From contig NZ_CP165734.1 of the NCBI RefSeq assembly GCF_041200145.1, forward strand, positions 186,001 through 250,000: a DNA stretch of 64,000 nucleotides, in the 5' to 3' direction. Within the stretch, counting starts at the first letter, position 1. Each line of letters starts with the position of its first letter. This DNA is from Bradyrhizobium sp. LLZ17. GTDB taxonomy: Bacteria > Pseudomonadota > Alphaproteobacteria > Rhizobiales > Xanthobacteraceae. Shown here piece by piece: positions 1 to 9,842 of the stretch. The translations under genes were made by a program, and so were the position numbers. The notes under the pieces are model-generated. The model saw nothing but the letters and a program-made list of their open reading frames with translations, was not told the DNA's origin and did not search any database.

Positions 1-528
1 CTCAGCCGGCTTGAACACCACAGTGTTGCCGTAGCAGAGCGCGGGCGCGATCTTCCAGGCCGGGATCGCAATCGGGAAATTCCAGGGCGTAATCATGCCG
101 ACAACGCCCATCGGCTCGCGGGTGAGCTCGACGTCCAGCCCGGGACGGACGGAGGCGCCCTTTTCGCCCATCAGGCGCAGCGCCTCGCCGGCGAAGAACG
201 CAAAGATCTGGCCGGCACGTCCGACCTCGCCGATGCCTTCGGGCAGGGTCTTGCCTTCCTCGCGGGCGAGCAGACGCCCGAGCTCTTCCTTGCGGGCGAG
301 GATTTCGAGCGAGATCTTGTTCAGCGCGTCAAAGCGCTCCTGCGGGGTCGAGCGCGCCCAGGCGGGGAAGGCGGCCTTGGCCGCGGCGATCGCCTTCTCG
401 GTCTGGGCCTTGTCGGCCTTGGCGTATTCGCCGACCACGTCACCCGTATTGGAGGGGTTGATGTTCTTGGTGATTCCGGAGCCATCGACCCATTCGCCGC
501 CGATGAAGTTTTTCAGGATCGCTGTCAT
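1..528 (-). CDS. Alpha-ketoglutaric semialdehyde dehydrogenase, N-terminal part (cut by window edge)
   Basis: Only the first 176 codons are present; the gene runs off the left edge. The protein is the start of an NAD(P)-dependent aldehyde dehydrogenase: the conserved TPWNFP segment (about residues 147-152) and the KPAE segment at the edge belong to the cofactor-binding region. The catalytic Cys and Glu lie beyond the window. The start is supported by TGGAGG six bases upstream of ATG. It sits 23 bp downstream of the glucarate dehydratase gene on the same strand. The third step of the glucarate pathway, oxidation of 2,5-dioxopentanoate to 2-oxoglutarate, is therefore the likely role. The substrate is inferred from context only. 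Confidence 0.85.
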   Translation of the reverse strand, partial: MTAILKNFIGGEWVDGSGITKNINPSNTGDVVGEYAKADKAQTEKAIAAAKAAFPAWARSTPQERFDALNKISLEILARKEELGRLLAREEGKTLPEGIGEVGRAGQIFAFFAGEALRLMGEKGASVRPGLDVELTREPMGVVGMITPWNFPIAIPAWKIAPALCYGNTVVFKPAE

Positions 529-551
529 CTTTTTCCTCCAGGGAAGGTTTC

Positions 552-1907
552 TTAACGCACGAGGCAGGGACGCTTGTCGTCGAAGGTCCAGCCGGGGATC
601 AGGTCCTGCATGGCAATAGCGTCATCGCGGGCACCGAGTCCATGCTGCTTGTAGAGCTCATGAGCGGCCTCGATGGCGGCGCGGTCGATTTCGATGCCGA
701 GGCCGGGTTTGTCCGGCACCATGATCTTGCCGCCCTTGATCTGGAGCGGCTCCCTGGTCAATGCCTGGCCGTCCTGCCAGATCCAGTGGGTGTCGATCGC
801 GGTGACCTTGCCCGGCGCAGCGGCACCCACATGCGTGAACATGGCAAGCGAGATGTCAAAATGGTTGTTGGAATGCGAGCCCCAGGTCAGGCCGTTGTCA
901 CGGCAGGTCTGGGCCACGCGCACCGAGCCTTGCATGGTCCAGAAATGGGGGTCGGCCAGCGGAATGTCCACCGCGCCCAGGCGCAGCGCATGGGAGAGTT
1001 GCCGCCAATCGGTCGCGATCATATTGGTCGCGGTCGGAAGACCCGTGGCGCGGCGGAACTCGGCCATGATCTCGCGGCCGGAGAATCCGGCCTCGGCGCC
1101 GCAGGGATCCTCAGCATAGGCGAGGATGCCGTGCATGTCCTTGCAGAGCCGGATCGCCTCGTCGAGCGACCAGGCGCCGTTCGGGTCCAGCGTGACGCGC
1201 GCGTTGGGAAAACGCTTTGCGATGGCGGTGACCGCCTCGATCTCCTGCTCGCCGCGGAGTACGCCGCCCTTCAGCTTGAAATCGGCGAAGCCGTAATGAT
1301 CCTGGGTGGCTTCGGCGAGCCGCACCACCGTCGCCGGCGTCATCGCCTCCTGGTGGCGGAGGTTGAACCAGTCGGGCTTGCCGGACTCGCCCTTGACGTA
1401 GTCGAGCTTTGATTTGCTGATGTCGCCGACGAAGAAGAGATAGCCGAGCGTCTCGACGCTCTTGCGCTGCTGGCCTTCGCCGAGCAAGGCCGCGACGGGC
1501 AGATCGAGATGCTGCCCGAGCAGGTCGAGCAGTGCGGACTCCACGGCCGTGACGGCGTGAATCATGACGCGGAGATCGAAAGTCTGCTTGCCGCGGCCGC
1601 CGGCATCGCGGTCGGCGAAGGCCGTGCGGATGTCGGCGAGGATGTTGTTGAGCGCGCCGACGGTCTTGCCAATCACGAGATCGCGGGCGTCCTGGAGCGT
1701 CTGCCAGATCCTCTCGCCGCCCGGCACCTCGCCGACCCCGGTGTGACCGGCATTGTCGGTGAGGATGACGATGTTGCGGGTGAAGAACGGCGCGTGCGCA
1801 CCGCTCAAATTGAGCAGCATGCTGTCGCGGCCCGCGACCGGGATCACCTGCATCGAGGTGACGATTGGTGCACCGCCGACTGACGCGCCGATGTCGGTCC
1901 GGGTCAT
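552..1907 (-). CDS. gudD: Glucarate dehydratase
   Basis: A 451-residue enolase-superfamily enzyme that dehydrates D-glucarate to 5-dehydro-4-deoxy-D-glucarate. The catalytic set is visible and matches the E. coli enzyme with a constant offset of six: KxK at 211-213 (K213 as base), metal ligands D241 (DPNGAW), E266 (EDPCGAE) and N295 (TATNM), then D319 and H345 (GSHSNNH) as the second base pair. Length is normal for the family. It lies between kdgD (26 bp upstream) and the aldehyde dehydrogenase (23 bp downstream) on the same strand, so the three probably form one operon in pathway order. The intact catalytic set makes this call firm. Confidence 0.95.
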   Translation of the reverse strand: MTRTDIGASVGGAPIVTSMQVIPVAGRDSMLLNLSGAHAPFFTRNIVILTDNAGHTGVGEVPGGERIWQTLQDARDLVIGKTVGALNNILADIRTAFADRDAGGRGKQTFDLRVMIHAVTAVESALLDLLGQHLDLPVAALLGEGQQRKSVETLGYLFFVGDISKSKLDYVKGESGKPDWFNLRHQEAMTPATVVRLAEATQDHYGFADFKLKGGVLRGEQEIEAVTAIAKRFPNARVTLDPNGAWSLDEAIRLCKDMHGILAYAEDPCGAEAGFSGREIMAEFRRATGLPTATNMIATDWRQLSHALRLGAVDIPLADPHFWTMQGSVRVAQTCRDNGLTWGSHSNNHFDISLAMFTHVGAAAPGKVTAIDTHWIWQDGQALTREPLQIKGGKIMVPDKPGLGIEIDRAAIEAAHELYKQHGLGARDDAIAMQDLIPGWTFDDKRPCLVR

Positions 1908-1933
1908 CGTACGCTCCTCCTTGTTGGCTACTG

Positions 1934-2878
1934 TTATTCTGCGGCCTGTTGTGTCGAGGAGATGGCGGGCAGGTTTTTCACCAGCGCTGCTACTTCCGCG
2001 ATCTCCTGCTCGGTGAGATCGGTCAGCGGCGGGCGGACCGGGCCGGAATCGCGACCGATCACCTTCATGCCGGCCTTGACGATCGAGACCGCATAACCCT
2101 TCTTGCGGTTGCGGATCGCGATCAGCGGCAGGATGAAATCCTTCAGACCGGCGTGGATGGTCGCATGATCGCGCTTGCGCACGGCGGCGTAGAAGTTGGT
2201 GGCGAATTCCGGAACGAAGTTGAACACGGCCGAGGAGTAGGTCGTCACGCCCATGTCGAGATAGGGCAGCGCAAAGGTCTCCGCGGTCGGCAGGCCGCCG
2301 ATATAAGTGAGGCGATCGCCGAGCTTGGTGTAGACGCGGGTCATCAGCTCGATGTCGCCGATGCCGTCCTTGTAGCCAACGAGGTTCGGGCAGCGTTCGG
2401 CCAGGCGCGCCAGCGTGTCGGGCTGGAGGATCGCGTTATCGCGATTATAGACGATGACGCCGATCTTCACGGAGGCGCAGACCGCCTCGATGTGGGCGGC
2501 GAGGCCTTCCTGTTCGGAATGAGTGAGATAGGGCGGCAGCAACAGGAGGCCGTCGGCGCCGGCCTTCTCGGCGCCGATCGCGATCTCGCGCGCGATCGCG
2601 GTGCCGTAGCCGGTGCCGGCCAGCACGGGCACGCGGCCCTTGGTCTCGTCGACGGCAATCTTGACGATGTGCGGAACCTCGGTCGGGGTCAGCGAGAAGA
2701 ACTCGCCGGTGCCGCCGGCGGCGAACAGGCCGGCGACGTCGTAGCCGCACAGCCAATCCATGTTGGCGCGGTAAGTCGTCTCGTCAAAGGAGTAGTCAGC
2801 CTTGAACGGCGTGACGGGGAAGGACAGGAGGCCGGATCCGATCTTCTGGGCCATTTCCTGCGGGGTCATCTTGCTCAT
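1934..2878 (-). CDS. kdgD: 5-dehydro-4-deoxyglucarate dehydratase
   Basis: A 314-residue member of the DapA/N-acetylneuraminate lyase family. It converts 5-dehydro-4-deoxy-D-glucarate to 2,5-dioxopentanoate (alpha-ketoglutaric semialdehyde), CO2 and water. Visible features are GGTGEF at 55-60 in the carboxylate-binding loop, Tyr144 in VIVYNRDN, and the Schiff-base Lys170 in GYKDGIGD. Length and motifs separate it from dihydrodipicolinate synthase, and the gudD neighbour fixes the pathway. It is the first gene of the presumed kdgD-gudD-dehydrogenase operon. The LysR gene lies further upstream on the same strand, 128 bp away. Confidence 0.94.
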   Translation of the reverse strand: MSKMTPQEMAQKIGSGLLSFPVTPFKADYSFDETTYRANMDWLCGYDVAGLFAAGGTGEFFSLTPTEVPHIVKIAVDETKGRVPVLAGTGYGTAIAREIAIGAEKAGADGLLLLPPYLTHSEQEGLAAHIEAVCASVKIGVIVYNRDNAILQPDTLARLAERCPNLVGYKDGIGDIELMTRVYTKLGDRLTYIGGLPTAETFALPYLDMGVTTYSSAVFNFVPEFATNFYAAVRKRDHATIHAGLKDFILPLIAIRNRKKGYAVSIVKAGMKVIGRDSGPVRPPLTDLTEQEIAEVAALVKNLPAISSTQQAAE

Positions 2879-3006
2879 TTGGGCGCTGCTCCCTTCTGTC
2901 GTGTTTGTCGGGGACGCAAATCAGGCGGCGTCCATGCCCAGGTGTTTAAGAGCCCGTTCCATGCGCGTCCAAGCCAAAGCCTATATCGACCGATGCGAAA
3001 TCAGCA

Positions 3007-3912
3007 TCAATCCTCCAGCACCTCCGCCGAGGATAATTCGCTCGCGATCTTCACCAGCGCGGCGAGCAAAGGATTCTCGTCGTCACGGCGCCAGACCATG
3101 AACAATTCGACGGGGACGCGGGTCCGCAGCTTCAATGGGCGCAGGCGGACGTCGGAGATTTTCAGGCCTGCAGCCGCGGCCGGCACGATGGCGAGGCCAA
3201 GGCCGGCGCGCACCATGGCAAGGATGGAGTGGATCTGGCTCAAATGCTGCACATAGCGCGGCAAGATGTCGGCGCGGGTGAACAGCGCCACCAGCAGGTC
3301 GTGGAAGTAGCGGCTCTCATAGGGCGAATACATCACGAAGGGCTGGCCGTCGAAATCCTTGATGGTGATGGTTTCGGCATTCGCCAGCGGATGCTTTTTC
3401 GGGATCGCGGCGAGCAGCGGCTCGGCGACGACGCGGCGGCTGGCGATTTCCGGGCGCGCGATCGGCGGCCGCAACAGGCCTGCATCGATCTGGCCCGAGG
3501 TCAGCGCCTCGAACTGGTCGCCGGAGACCATTTCCTTGAGCGAGAAATCCACCTCAGGCAGCTTGGCGCGGCAGGCCGCCACGAGCTCGGGGAGGAAGCC
3601 GTAGGCGGCGGCGGCCGTGAAACCGATCTTCACCGAACCGGTCTTGCCGAGCGCAATGCGGCGGGCCACCTGGGAGGCGCTTTCCGCAAGCTTCAGGATT
3701 CGCCTCGCCTCCGGCAGGAAGCTGCGCCCGGCAGGCGTCAGGCGCACCGAGCGGCTGGTCCGCTCCAGCAGCGGTGCGTCGATGATATGCTCGAGCACCT
3801 GGATCTGCCGGGACAGCGGTGGCTGGGTCATGTTCAGCCGCGCGGCGGCGCGGCCGAAATGCAGTTCCTCCGCCACCGTGACGAAACAGCGGAGCTGGTT
3901 GAGGTCGAACAT
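3007..3912 (-). CDS. LysR-family transcriptional regulator, probable glucarate regulator
   Basis: About 301 residues. An N-terminal winged helix-turn-helix (FDLNQLRCFVTVAEELHFGR, then NMTQPPLSRQIQ) is followed by a periplasmic-binding-protein-like LysR substrate domain. The start was set at MFDLNQ rather than 16 codons upstream, because LysR proteins begin close to this motif and AAGG lies nine bases ahead. It sits between the glucarate enzymes and the MFS transporter, all on the minus strand, so control of glucarate use by this protein is the simple inference. The effector is not shown by the sequence. Confidence 0.9.
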   Translation of the reverse strand: MFDLNQLRCFVTVAEELHFGRAAARLNMTQPPLSRQIQVLEHIIDAPLLERTSRSVRLTPAGRSFLPEARRILKLAESASQVARRIALGKTGSVKIGFTAAAAYGFLPELVAACRAKLPEVDFSLKEMVSGDQFEALTSGQIDAGLLRPPIARPEIASRRVVAEPLLAAIPKKHPLANAETITIKDFDGQPFVMYSPYESRYFHDLLVALFTRADILPRYVQHLSQIHSILAMVRAGLGLAIVPAAAAGLKISDVRLRPLKLRTRVPVELFMVWRRDDENPLLAALVKIASELSSAEVLED

Positions 3913-4039
3913 CGATACATGCCTTGGATGGATAAGGCGTTTCCCGGGCACTTCTAGCATCGATCATCCCCAAAACAAAGACGGCGGCCCACAGGGGCCG
4001 CCGCAAGTTGCCTGGTCCCGCTCCGGATCACCGGAGCGC

Positions 4040-5393
4040 TCAGGAGGAACTCGTGAGCACGACCCGCTCGATCTTTCCGACGATCACGAGATAGGCGAAG
4101 GCCGCCACCAGCGCATTGGCGCCGACGAACACCAGCGCGCCATTGAAGGAGCCGGTCGCAGCCAGGATGTAGCCGATCACAATCGGGGTCGAGATCGAGG
4201 ACAGATTGCCGAAAGTGTTGAACAGGCCGCCGGAGACGCCGCCGGCTTCCTTCGGCGAGGTATCGGAGACGACGGCCCAGCCGAGCGCGCCAATGCCCTT
4301 GCCGAAGAAGGCGAGCGCCATGAAGCCGACCACCAGCGCCTGGCCGTCCACATAGTTGCAGGCGATGATCGACATCGACAGCAGCATGCCGCCGACGATC
4401 GGGATCTTGCGCGCCATGGTCAGCGAGCCCGTCTTGCGCAGGATGGCATCGGAGATGACACCGCCGAGCACGCCGCCGATGAAGCCGCACAGCGCCGGCA
4501 GGGTCGCAACGAAGCCGGCTTGCAGGATCGAAAGGCCGCGCTCCTTCACGAGGTAGACCGGAAACCAGGTCAGGAAGAAATAGGTCAGCGTGTTGATGCA
4601 GTACTGGCCGAGATAGACACCGAGCATCATGCGGTTCGAGAGAAGCTGGCGGATGTGGTCCCAACGGGGACCGGTCGCGGCTGCGCGCTCGTTCTTCGAA
4701 TCGTTCTTCGGGGAGTCGAGATCGACCAGCGCGCCGCCTTCCTTGATGTAGTCGAACTCGGCCTCGTTGACGCCGGGATGCTCCTTCGGCGCATAGACGG
4801 TCTTGATCCAGGCCATGCCCATGATGACGCCGAGGGCGCCCATCACGAAGAACACATAGCGCCAGCCATAATCGTGCGCGATCCAGCCCATCAACGGCGC
4901 GAAGATCACGGTCGCGAAATATTGCCCGGAATTGAAGAAGGCGGACGCAGTGCCGCGCTCATTGCCGGGAAACCAGGCCGCCACGATACGGGCATTGGCG
5001 GGGAAGGAGGGCGCTTCGGCGATGCCCACCAGGAAGCGCAGCCCGAACAGGACGGTGATCGCGGTCCCCGCGCTGAAGAAGCCGACCCAGCCTTGAAGCG
5101 TCGTGAACAGCGACCAGACGATGATGGAGAAGGCATAGACGAGCCGCGAGCCGTAGCGATCGAGCAGCCAGCCGCCCGGCACCTGCGCGATCACATAGGA
5201 CCAGCCGAAGGCCGAAAAAAATGTAGCCCATCGCGACGGGGTCGAGATGGAGTTCCTTGGAAAGCGCGGGGCCCGCGATCGAGAGCGTGGCGCGATCGGC
5301 ATAATTGACCGTCGTGACCAGGAACAGCATGGTCACAATGAACAGCCTGACGCGAGACCTTCTCACGTCCGCTGCGGACACAACTGCGCTCAT
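4040..5393 (-). CDS. MFS transporter, probable glucarate/galactarate importer (frameshifted)
   Basis: Two overlapping frames give one major facilitator of about 450 residues. The first frame starts MSAVVSAADVRRSR and contains TVNYADRATLS, typical of the anion:cation symporter (GudP/GarP) group. It breaks at a seven-A run (5215-5221, plus strand); the second frame continues AFGWSYVIAQVPGGWLLDRYGSR to the C terminus. Removing one base of the run restores a continuous protein with about 12 membrane segments. The role is probably uptake of D-glucarate by proton symport, judged from family and from the adjacent catabolic genes. The homopolymer suggests a sequencing error rather than a dead gene. 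Confidence 0.82.
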
Positions 5394-5566
5394 CAGGCGC
5401 CTCCTTAAAACTTGAAACGTTTCCTCACCACGACTCCTAGAGGCGCGCGCAGGAAACTGTCCAAGTTGAAGGGAGTATCGATTGATGCTGTTTTTGAATT
5501 GATGGAACGGCAGCTTTTGGGAACGCTGCTGGAAATCGCGAGTGATATGGCCCGAGCTTCAATTCC

Positions 5567-5645
5567 GGCATCGCGAGCGTAGCGAAGCAATCCAGTCTGC
5601 CGCCGCTGAGGGACTCTGGATTGCTTCGCTGCGCTCGCAATGACG
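5567..5645. repeat. Dispersed inverted repeat, family A, copy 1
   Basis: The left arm carries GCGAAGCAATCCAG and the right arm CTGGATTGCTTCGC, so the unit can fold into a long hairpin, ending in CGCAATGACGG. Close relatives lie at 49406-49495 and 60341-60428. All three sit in intergenic DNA after the ends of genes. This looks like a short genomic interspersed palindrome. It encodes nothing recognisable. Confidence 0.8.
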
Positions 5646-5671
5646 GATATGGCGAGAGCTCGTTCTGGGTT

Positions 5672-7624
5672 CTACTGCTGCACGCTCGGCAGCAGTTGCG
5701 GCAATAGTCCGCGCGTGACACCCGGAGGCACCGCATCGAGGCCGAGCACGGCGCTTGCGGCGGGCAGCGTGGCATCGGCCATCGCGGCGTGGCCTTCGGC
5801 GGTGGGGTGCACGGCGCCGCCATAGACGGCCGAGAGCACGCCCCAGGTCGCATCGTGGATATCGGTCGGCTGGCTCGCCGCCGGCAAGCCCTGCGGATAG
5901 GTCATCGCGGCAAAATAGCTGTCATTGGCGTCGCGGATCCAGCGCGCGCGCGGCAAATAGGCACGGTATTCCGAGGCGCTGCGGCCGCACAGCATCGGCT
6001 GGCTCGCCGCCGCGACGATATCCGGATTGAAGCTCTGGCCGTTTTCGGCAAAGCAGGTGCGGTCGAACTCGGGATCGTTTCCGGCATGGGCGCAGAAGCC
6101 GTGATCAGCGAACGCGGCCTGATGCGTATCGACGAAGGTCATGCGATCAGCTTCGGGGTCGCGGCACAGCGCACCGTTGGAGCAGGTGGCGAGCCCCTTC
6201 AATTGCGGCAGGAACTCGGTATCGACGAAGGTCGAGACGCGCGCGAGCCGCTGCGGATCCGCATTGAACGCGGGATGGATGTCGAAGCCGCCACGCCCGC
6301 CGCGGCAGGGTACGCCGCCATCCGCCAGCGCCGGATTGGCGTAGGAGACATAGACCACGTGCGAGAGGTCGCCGCCGACCAGCGGCTTCAGCGCCTCGCG
6401 CAGCTTGACGAAATTCTGCGGCAGCTCGCGCGCCAGCGCGTCGCGGGATTCGTCGACGCTCGCCATCACGCCGGAGCGGCGGAACAGCGCGCGCTCGGTC
6501 GGGGTGTCGACGATGACGTCGGCGACAAGGCCCGAGAAATAGACGTCGTTCGCGCCGACCGAAAGCAGCACCAGGTCGAGCGTGCGATCCGGCTGACGTT
6601 TCTTCGCCGCGGTGAGCGCCTCGCGCAACTCCGCGATCTGGGCGTTCACGCTGGTCTGGCAGGTGCCGGTCTTGCCGGGCGGGCATTCGCGGGCGCGCTG
6701 CGAGCCGAGCAGTCCGTCGCTGATGCTGGCGCCGGTGCAGGCGAGCGGCAGATAGGTCACTGCGATGTGGCTGTAGCGCACCGCGAGCGCCAGCGCGGTG
6801 CGGGCCTGGTAACTGTACAGCGAGCGATGGCAGGGCGAGTTGAACCAGAGCGCGCCGTAGCGCTGCCAGTTCGCAAGCGTATCCGGCGCCTCGCAGGCGC
6901 GGCCCCCCTTGAAGCCGGCACGGCTCGGCCGGTAGTACTGCGCGCCGGCGGCGCCGAGATAGGAGCGGAAGCAGAAACCTTCGTCGGAGAGCGCCAATGG
7001 CCGGTCCGGATTGCCTTCGCCCGAGGCGATGCTGTCGCCCAGACCGGCGATGAAGATGTCGCGGACCTGGATCTCGGTCTGCACGCGCTGGGTCGGATCA
7101 GAGCCGGAGGAGACATCGACGCTCGCGACCGTCTGCTTGCCGTAGCGGACGCGCAGATTGACCGGCTCTGCGCAGTCGAAGGTCGAGGTTTGCGGCCCGT
7201 CGCCGTCGTCGAAGGACCAGGCGCAGATAGCCCCGACCGGCACCGCGCCGGTCAGGCGCACGGTGACGGGGTGGTCGAGCGGCGTGATGTAGTTCTCTTT
7301 GACGTTGTCGCGGGTGCAGGGCTGGTTGACCCGGCCCTGGAGGTCGATGCAGAGCCGGTTGACCATGTTGCGGGCCCAGCCGCGGCCCTCGCTCTGGAGC
7401 TCCAGCGACTGCTCGGCGGCGAGAATGCTGCGGTTACGCGCATTCTCGACATGCAGCAGGAAGTCGCGCTCTTCGCGGAACAGGCGGAAGCGGTTGCGCA
7501 CCTCCCAATTGATCTGCATGGCGCCGGTATCCTGCGCGGCAACGCGCTGGAGCGGCGAAAAGCTCAAGATCCCGGCAAACAGCAGGACGCAAGCGGAGAG
7601 GGTACGAAGAGATACAGGGATCAT
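5672..7624 (-). CDS. Secreted SGNH/GDSL-type hydrolase
   Basis: About 650 residues. The start at MIPVSLRTLSACVLLF gives a clear Sec signal peptide ending near AAQ. A roughly 160-residue N-terminal region of unknown type, possibly beta-rich, precedes the SGNH hydrolase domain. Block I is GDSIASGEG at 196-204 with nucleophile Ser198. Block III is GANDVYF, and block V is HPTAEGH near the C terminus, supplying the catalytic His. Several Cys pairs fit an exported, disulfide-bonded protein. Substrate (lipid ester, acetylated sugar or other) cannot be told. The ATG 63 bases further upstream would put charged residues ahead of the signal peptide and was not chosen. Confidence 0.85.
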   Translation of the reverse strand: MIPVSLRTLSACVLLFAGILSFSPLQRVAAQDTGAMQINWEVRNRFRLFREERDFLLHVENARNRSILAAEQSLELQSEGRGWARNMVNRLCIDLQGRVNQPCTRDNVKENYITPLDHPVTVRLTGAVPVGAICAWSFDDGDGPQTSTFDCAEPVNLRVRYGKQTVASVDVSSGSDPTQRVQTEIQVRDIFIAGLGDSIASGEGNPDRPLALSDEGFCFRSYLGAAGAQYYRPSRAGFKGGRACEAPDTLANWQRYGALWFNSPCHRSLYSYQARTALALAVRYSHIAVTYLPLACTGASISDGLLGSQRARECPPGKTGTCQTSVNAQIAELREALTAAKKRQPDRTLDLVLLSVGANDVYFSGLVADVIVDTPTERALFRRSGVMASVDESRDALARELPQNFVKLREALKPLVGGDLSHVVYVSYANPALADGGVPCRGGRGGFDIHPAFNADPQRLARVSTFVDTEFLPQLKGLATCSNGALCRDPEADRMTFVDTHQAAFADHGFCAHAGNDPEFDRTCFAENGQSFNPDIVAAASQPMLCGRSASEYRAYLPRARWIRDANDSYFAAMTYPQGLPAASQPTDIHDATWGVLSAVYGGAVHPTAEGHAAMADATLPAASAVLGLDAVPPGVTRGLLPQLLPSVQQ

Positions 7625-7736
7625 GGCCCGCGTCTTCAACGGCAAAGTTGAGGCGGAAATAAGAGAGGATTGCTGCTCCGGGCGCAACCTTTGTCCGGCG
7701 GTCGCGCGGACCGCCCGCCTTACCCGGTTGTTGGCA

Positions 7737-8819
7737 TCACCGTTTGCTGGCTTGGCGCAGCGCCCGCTCGCGCTCCATCGGCGTCACCTGGTTGGGCAGG
7801 TTGGCCTGCGCGCAGGCCTCCGCCAGCCGCCGGCGCTCCTGCCAGGGCTCGACCACGTTCATCCACAGCTCGCGCGTGCCCATGATGGAGATGGCCAGAC
7901 CGAACGGGATCACGAAATAAAGGATGCGGAAGACCAGGAGGGTGGCGAGCAACTGCTCGCGGCCGAATTCGGGAAGCGCCACCAGCATGGCGGCGTCGAA
8001 CACGCCAAGGCTGCCGGGAGCATGGCTGGCGAAGCCCAGCAGGGTTGCCAGGATGAACACCACGGCGAGCGACAGGAAGTCCATCGGCGGGTTGGCCGGT
8101 ACCAGCAGGTACATCGCCATCGCGCAGAAGCCGAGATCGACCACGCCGATCAGGATCTGCACCAAGGTCAGCGGTGCTGACGGCAGCACCACTTTCCAGC
8201 CCTTCTGGCCAAGTTCGCGTCGCTTCTCGCCCGTGCAGAGCCAGACCAGATAAGCGACGATCGAGGCGAGGCCGCCGAGTGCGATCAGCCGGTTGATCGG
8301 CGACGGGAGCTGATCCATGTAGGAGGCCGCATCCGGATGGATGACCATGCCGATCGACAGCACGAAGATGTTACCGAGCCAGAAGGTCAGGCCGGAGAGG
8401 AAGCAGATCTTGGCGACGTCGATCGCGTTCAGCCCGTAGTCCGAATAGATTCGGAAGCGGATCGCTCCGCCGGTGAACACGGTGGCGCCGATGTTGTGGC
8501 CGATCGAATACGACGTGAAGCTGGACAGCGCCGCGATGCGGTACGGTACGTGCTTCTTGCCGATCGTTCGCAGTGCAAAAAAGTCGTAGAAGGTCAGCGT
8601 ACAAAACGCGAAGAACACGCACATCGCGGCCAGCCCGATATTGCCGCGGGGGATATCGGTCAGCGCCGTCAGGATGACGCCAGTATCGATGCCCTTGAGG
8701 GTTCGCAGCAGCGTCGTGACCGCGAAGGCGATGATCATGACGCTCGCCGCGATTCCGACCCGGCGCCAGCCGATCCATCTCTTGAAACCGCGTTTCAGCG
8801 CGGGCAGCATTCCGTGCAT
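7737..8819 (-). CDS. UPF0104 / lysyl-PG synthase flippase-domain membrane protein
   Basis: A 360-residue integral membrane protein with about eight hydrophobic segments. It resembles the N-terminal flippase-like domain of MprF (UPF0104/DUF2156-less group): FTSYSIGHNIGATVFTGGAI and SHAPGSLGVFDA are typical conserved stretches. It has no C-terminal aminoacyl-transferase domain, so it is not a full MprF. GGGAGG lies four bases before the first ATG; a second ATG three codons later is possible. The basic C terminus (RERALRQASKR) should be cytoplasmic. A role in lipid handling is inferred from family only. Confidence 0.8.
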   Translation of the reverse strand: MHGMLPALKRGFKRWIGWRRVGIAASVMIIAFAVTTLLRTLKGIDTGVILTALTDIPRGNIGLAAMCVFFAFCTLTFYDFFALRTIGKKHVPYRIAALSSFTSYSIGHNIGATVFTGGAIRFRIYSDYGLNAIDVAKICFLSGLTFWLGNIFVLSIGMVIHPDAASYMDQLPSPINRLIALGGLASIVAYLVWLCTGEKRRELGQKGWKVVLPSAPLTLVQILIGVVDLGFCAMAMYLLVPANPPMDFLSLAVVFILATLLGFASHAPGSLGVFDAAMLVALPEFGREQLLATLLVFRILYFVIPFGLAISIMGTRELWMNVVEPWQERRRLAEACAQANLPNQVTPMERERALRQASKR

Positions 8820-9262
8820 TCATCCTCCCGGCGGGGGGCAAGACCAAACCGGTCAGGCATTGACTGGTCGGGCGCGACCGCTGCGCCCAAGAGGGCGCCG
8901 ATCGCTAGGCATGATGTAGCTCATTTAGGGCAAAAACAGCAACTTGTGCAGGCCTTGACAAGGACAGCTTCTGCGCTGGAGCGGGCGTTCCTGTCATACG
9001 TGGTTCACACGGCTCGCGCGTTAAGCATCTGAGTCGAGGCCCCGGCCTGGATCGCGCGTCCGTGTGTTGAGATGGTTTCAGATCCTGAAGCCGCAAGCCT
9101 TGTTCCGGCGCAAACATGCGGAGTTTTTCTGGAAAGCAAGTCTTTTGTGGAACGGCGGCCGCGCCCGCAGGTTAGCCGAGATCAGCAACCGAACACGGCG
9201 AAATGCGGCTCTCGTGCGAGCCGGCGCCGCCGTGTTCCCAAAATCTGCGAGGATTTGGAACG
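8820..9262. other. 443-bp divergent intergenic region
   Basis: This region separates the UPF0104 gene (minus) from the DUF892 gene (plus). No convincing coding frame was found. It holds the candidate general-stress promoter described separately at 9149-9173. The rest shows no repeat or RNA gene that I can recognise. Confidence 0.5.
9149..9173 (+). promoter_or_regulatory. EcfG (general stress sigma) promoter-like motif
   Basis: GGAAC at 9149-9153 is followed after 17 bases by GTT at 9171-9173. The alphaproteobacterial EcfG consensus is GGAAC, 16-17 bases, then CGTT; here the base before GTT is G. The spacing and the position 90 bp ahead of a DUF892 gene, a family often linked to stress, support the call. 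It rests on a single match. Confidence 0.35.
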
Positions 9263-9769
9263 ATGGGACTGTTCACAAAAGACATCAAGACCATGAACGA
9301 CCTGTTCGTGCATCAGCTGCAGGACATCTATTACGCCGAGCAGCAACTCACCAAGGCGCTGCCGAAAATGGCAGACAAGGCCACTGATCCGCAGTTGAAG
9401 CAGGGCTTTTTGACGCATCTCGAGGAGACCCGGCAGCACGTCAAGCGTCTCGAGGAAGTGTTCAAGATGCACGGCGCGGAGGTGAAGGCGGTCGATTGCC
9501 CGGCGATCGACGGCATCATCGAGGAAGCCAACGAGACCGCTGGGGAAGTCGCCGACAAGACGGTGCTCGACGCCGCCCTGATCAACGCGGCGCAAGCGGC
9601 CGAACATTACGAGATCGTGCGCTACGGAAGCCTGATCGCCTGGGCCAAGCAGCTCGGCCGCAACGATTGCGCCAGCGTGCTTGCCAAGACGCTCGAGGAA
9701 GAGAAGGCGACGGATAAAAAGCTCACCAGCATCGCCGAGAGCAAGGTCAATCTGCGCGCCGCGAGTTGA
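9263..9769 (+). CDS. DUF892 (YciE/YciF-like) ferritin-fold stress protein
   Basis: A 168-residue protein of the DUF892/YciF family, a four-helix ferritin-like fold. Glu and His residues that could bind metal recur across the helices, for example in QLQDIYYAEQQLTKALPKM, LEETRQHVKRLEEVF and AAEHYEIVRYGSL. The start was set at MGLFTKDIK, where GGA lies five bases upstream and the family alignment begins; the longer upstream frame adds an unrelated leader. A hairpin terminator follows. Function in the family is unproven, but members are commonly stress-induced. Confidence 0.88.
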   Translation: MGLFTKDIKTMNDLFVHQLQDIYYAEQQLTKALPKMADKATDPQLKQGFLTHLEETRQHVKRLEEVFKMHGAEVKAVDCPAIDGIIEEANETAGEVADKTVLDAALINAAQAAEHYEIVRYGSLIAWAKQLGRNDCASVLAKTLEEEKATDKKLTSIAESKVNLRAAS

Positions 9770-9794
9770 CGGCGCAAGCTACCCTCTGTGTCTG

Positions 9795-9828
9795 GAGGCG
9801 CCGCGTATCCGCGCGGCGTCTCTTTTTT
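9795..9828 (+). terminator. Rho-independent terminator after the DUF892 gene
   Basis: GAGGCGCCGCG pairs with CGCGGCGTCTC with one mismatch around a six-base loop, and six T follow at 9823-9828. It lies 25 bp past the DUF892 stop codon. The convergent MFS gene ends at 9843. Confidence 0.8.
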
Positions 9829-9842
9829 CTTGTCGGCTCCGT

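Noticed and set aside
3617..5308. 563-codon plus-strand frame over the LysR and MFS genes
   Set aside because: It is composed of charged low-complexity sequence and lies opposite two recognisable genes.
5789..7651. 620-codon open frame antisense to the SGNH hydrolase gene
   Set aside because: Long antisense frames are expected in GC-rich DNA. The protein is low in family-like motifs and rich in Arg/Ala/Gly, while the minus strand has a signal peptide and all SGNH motifs.
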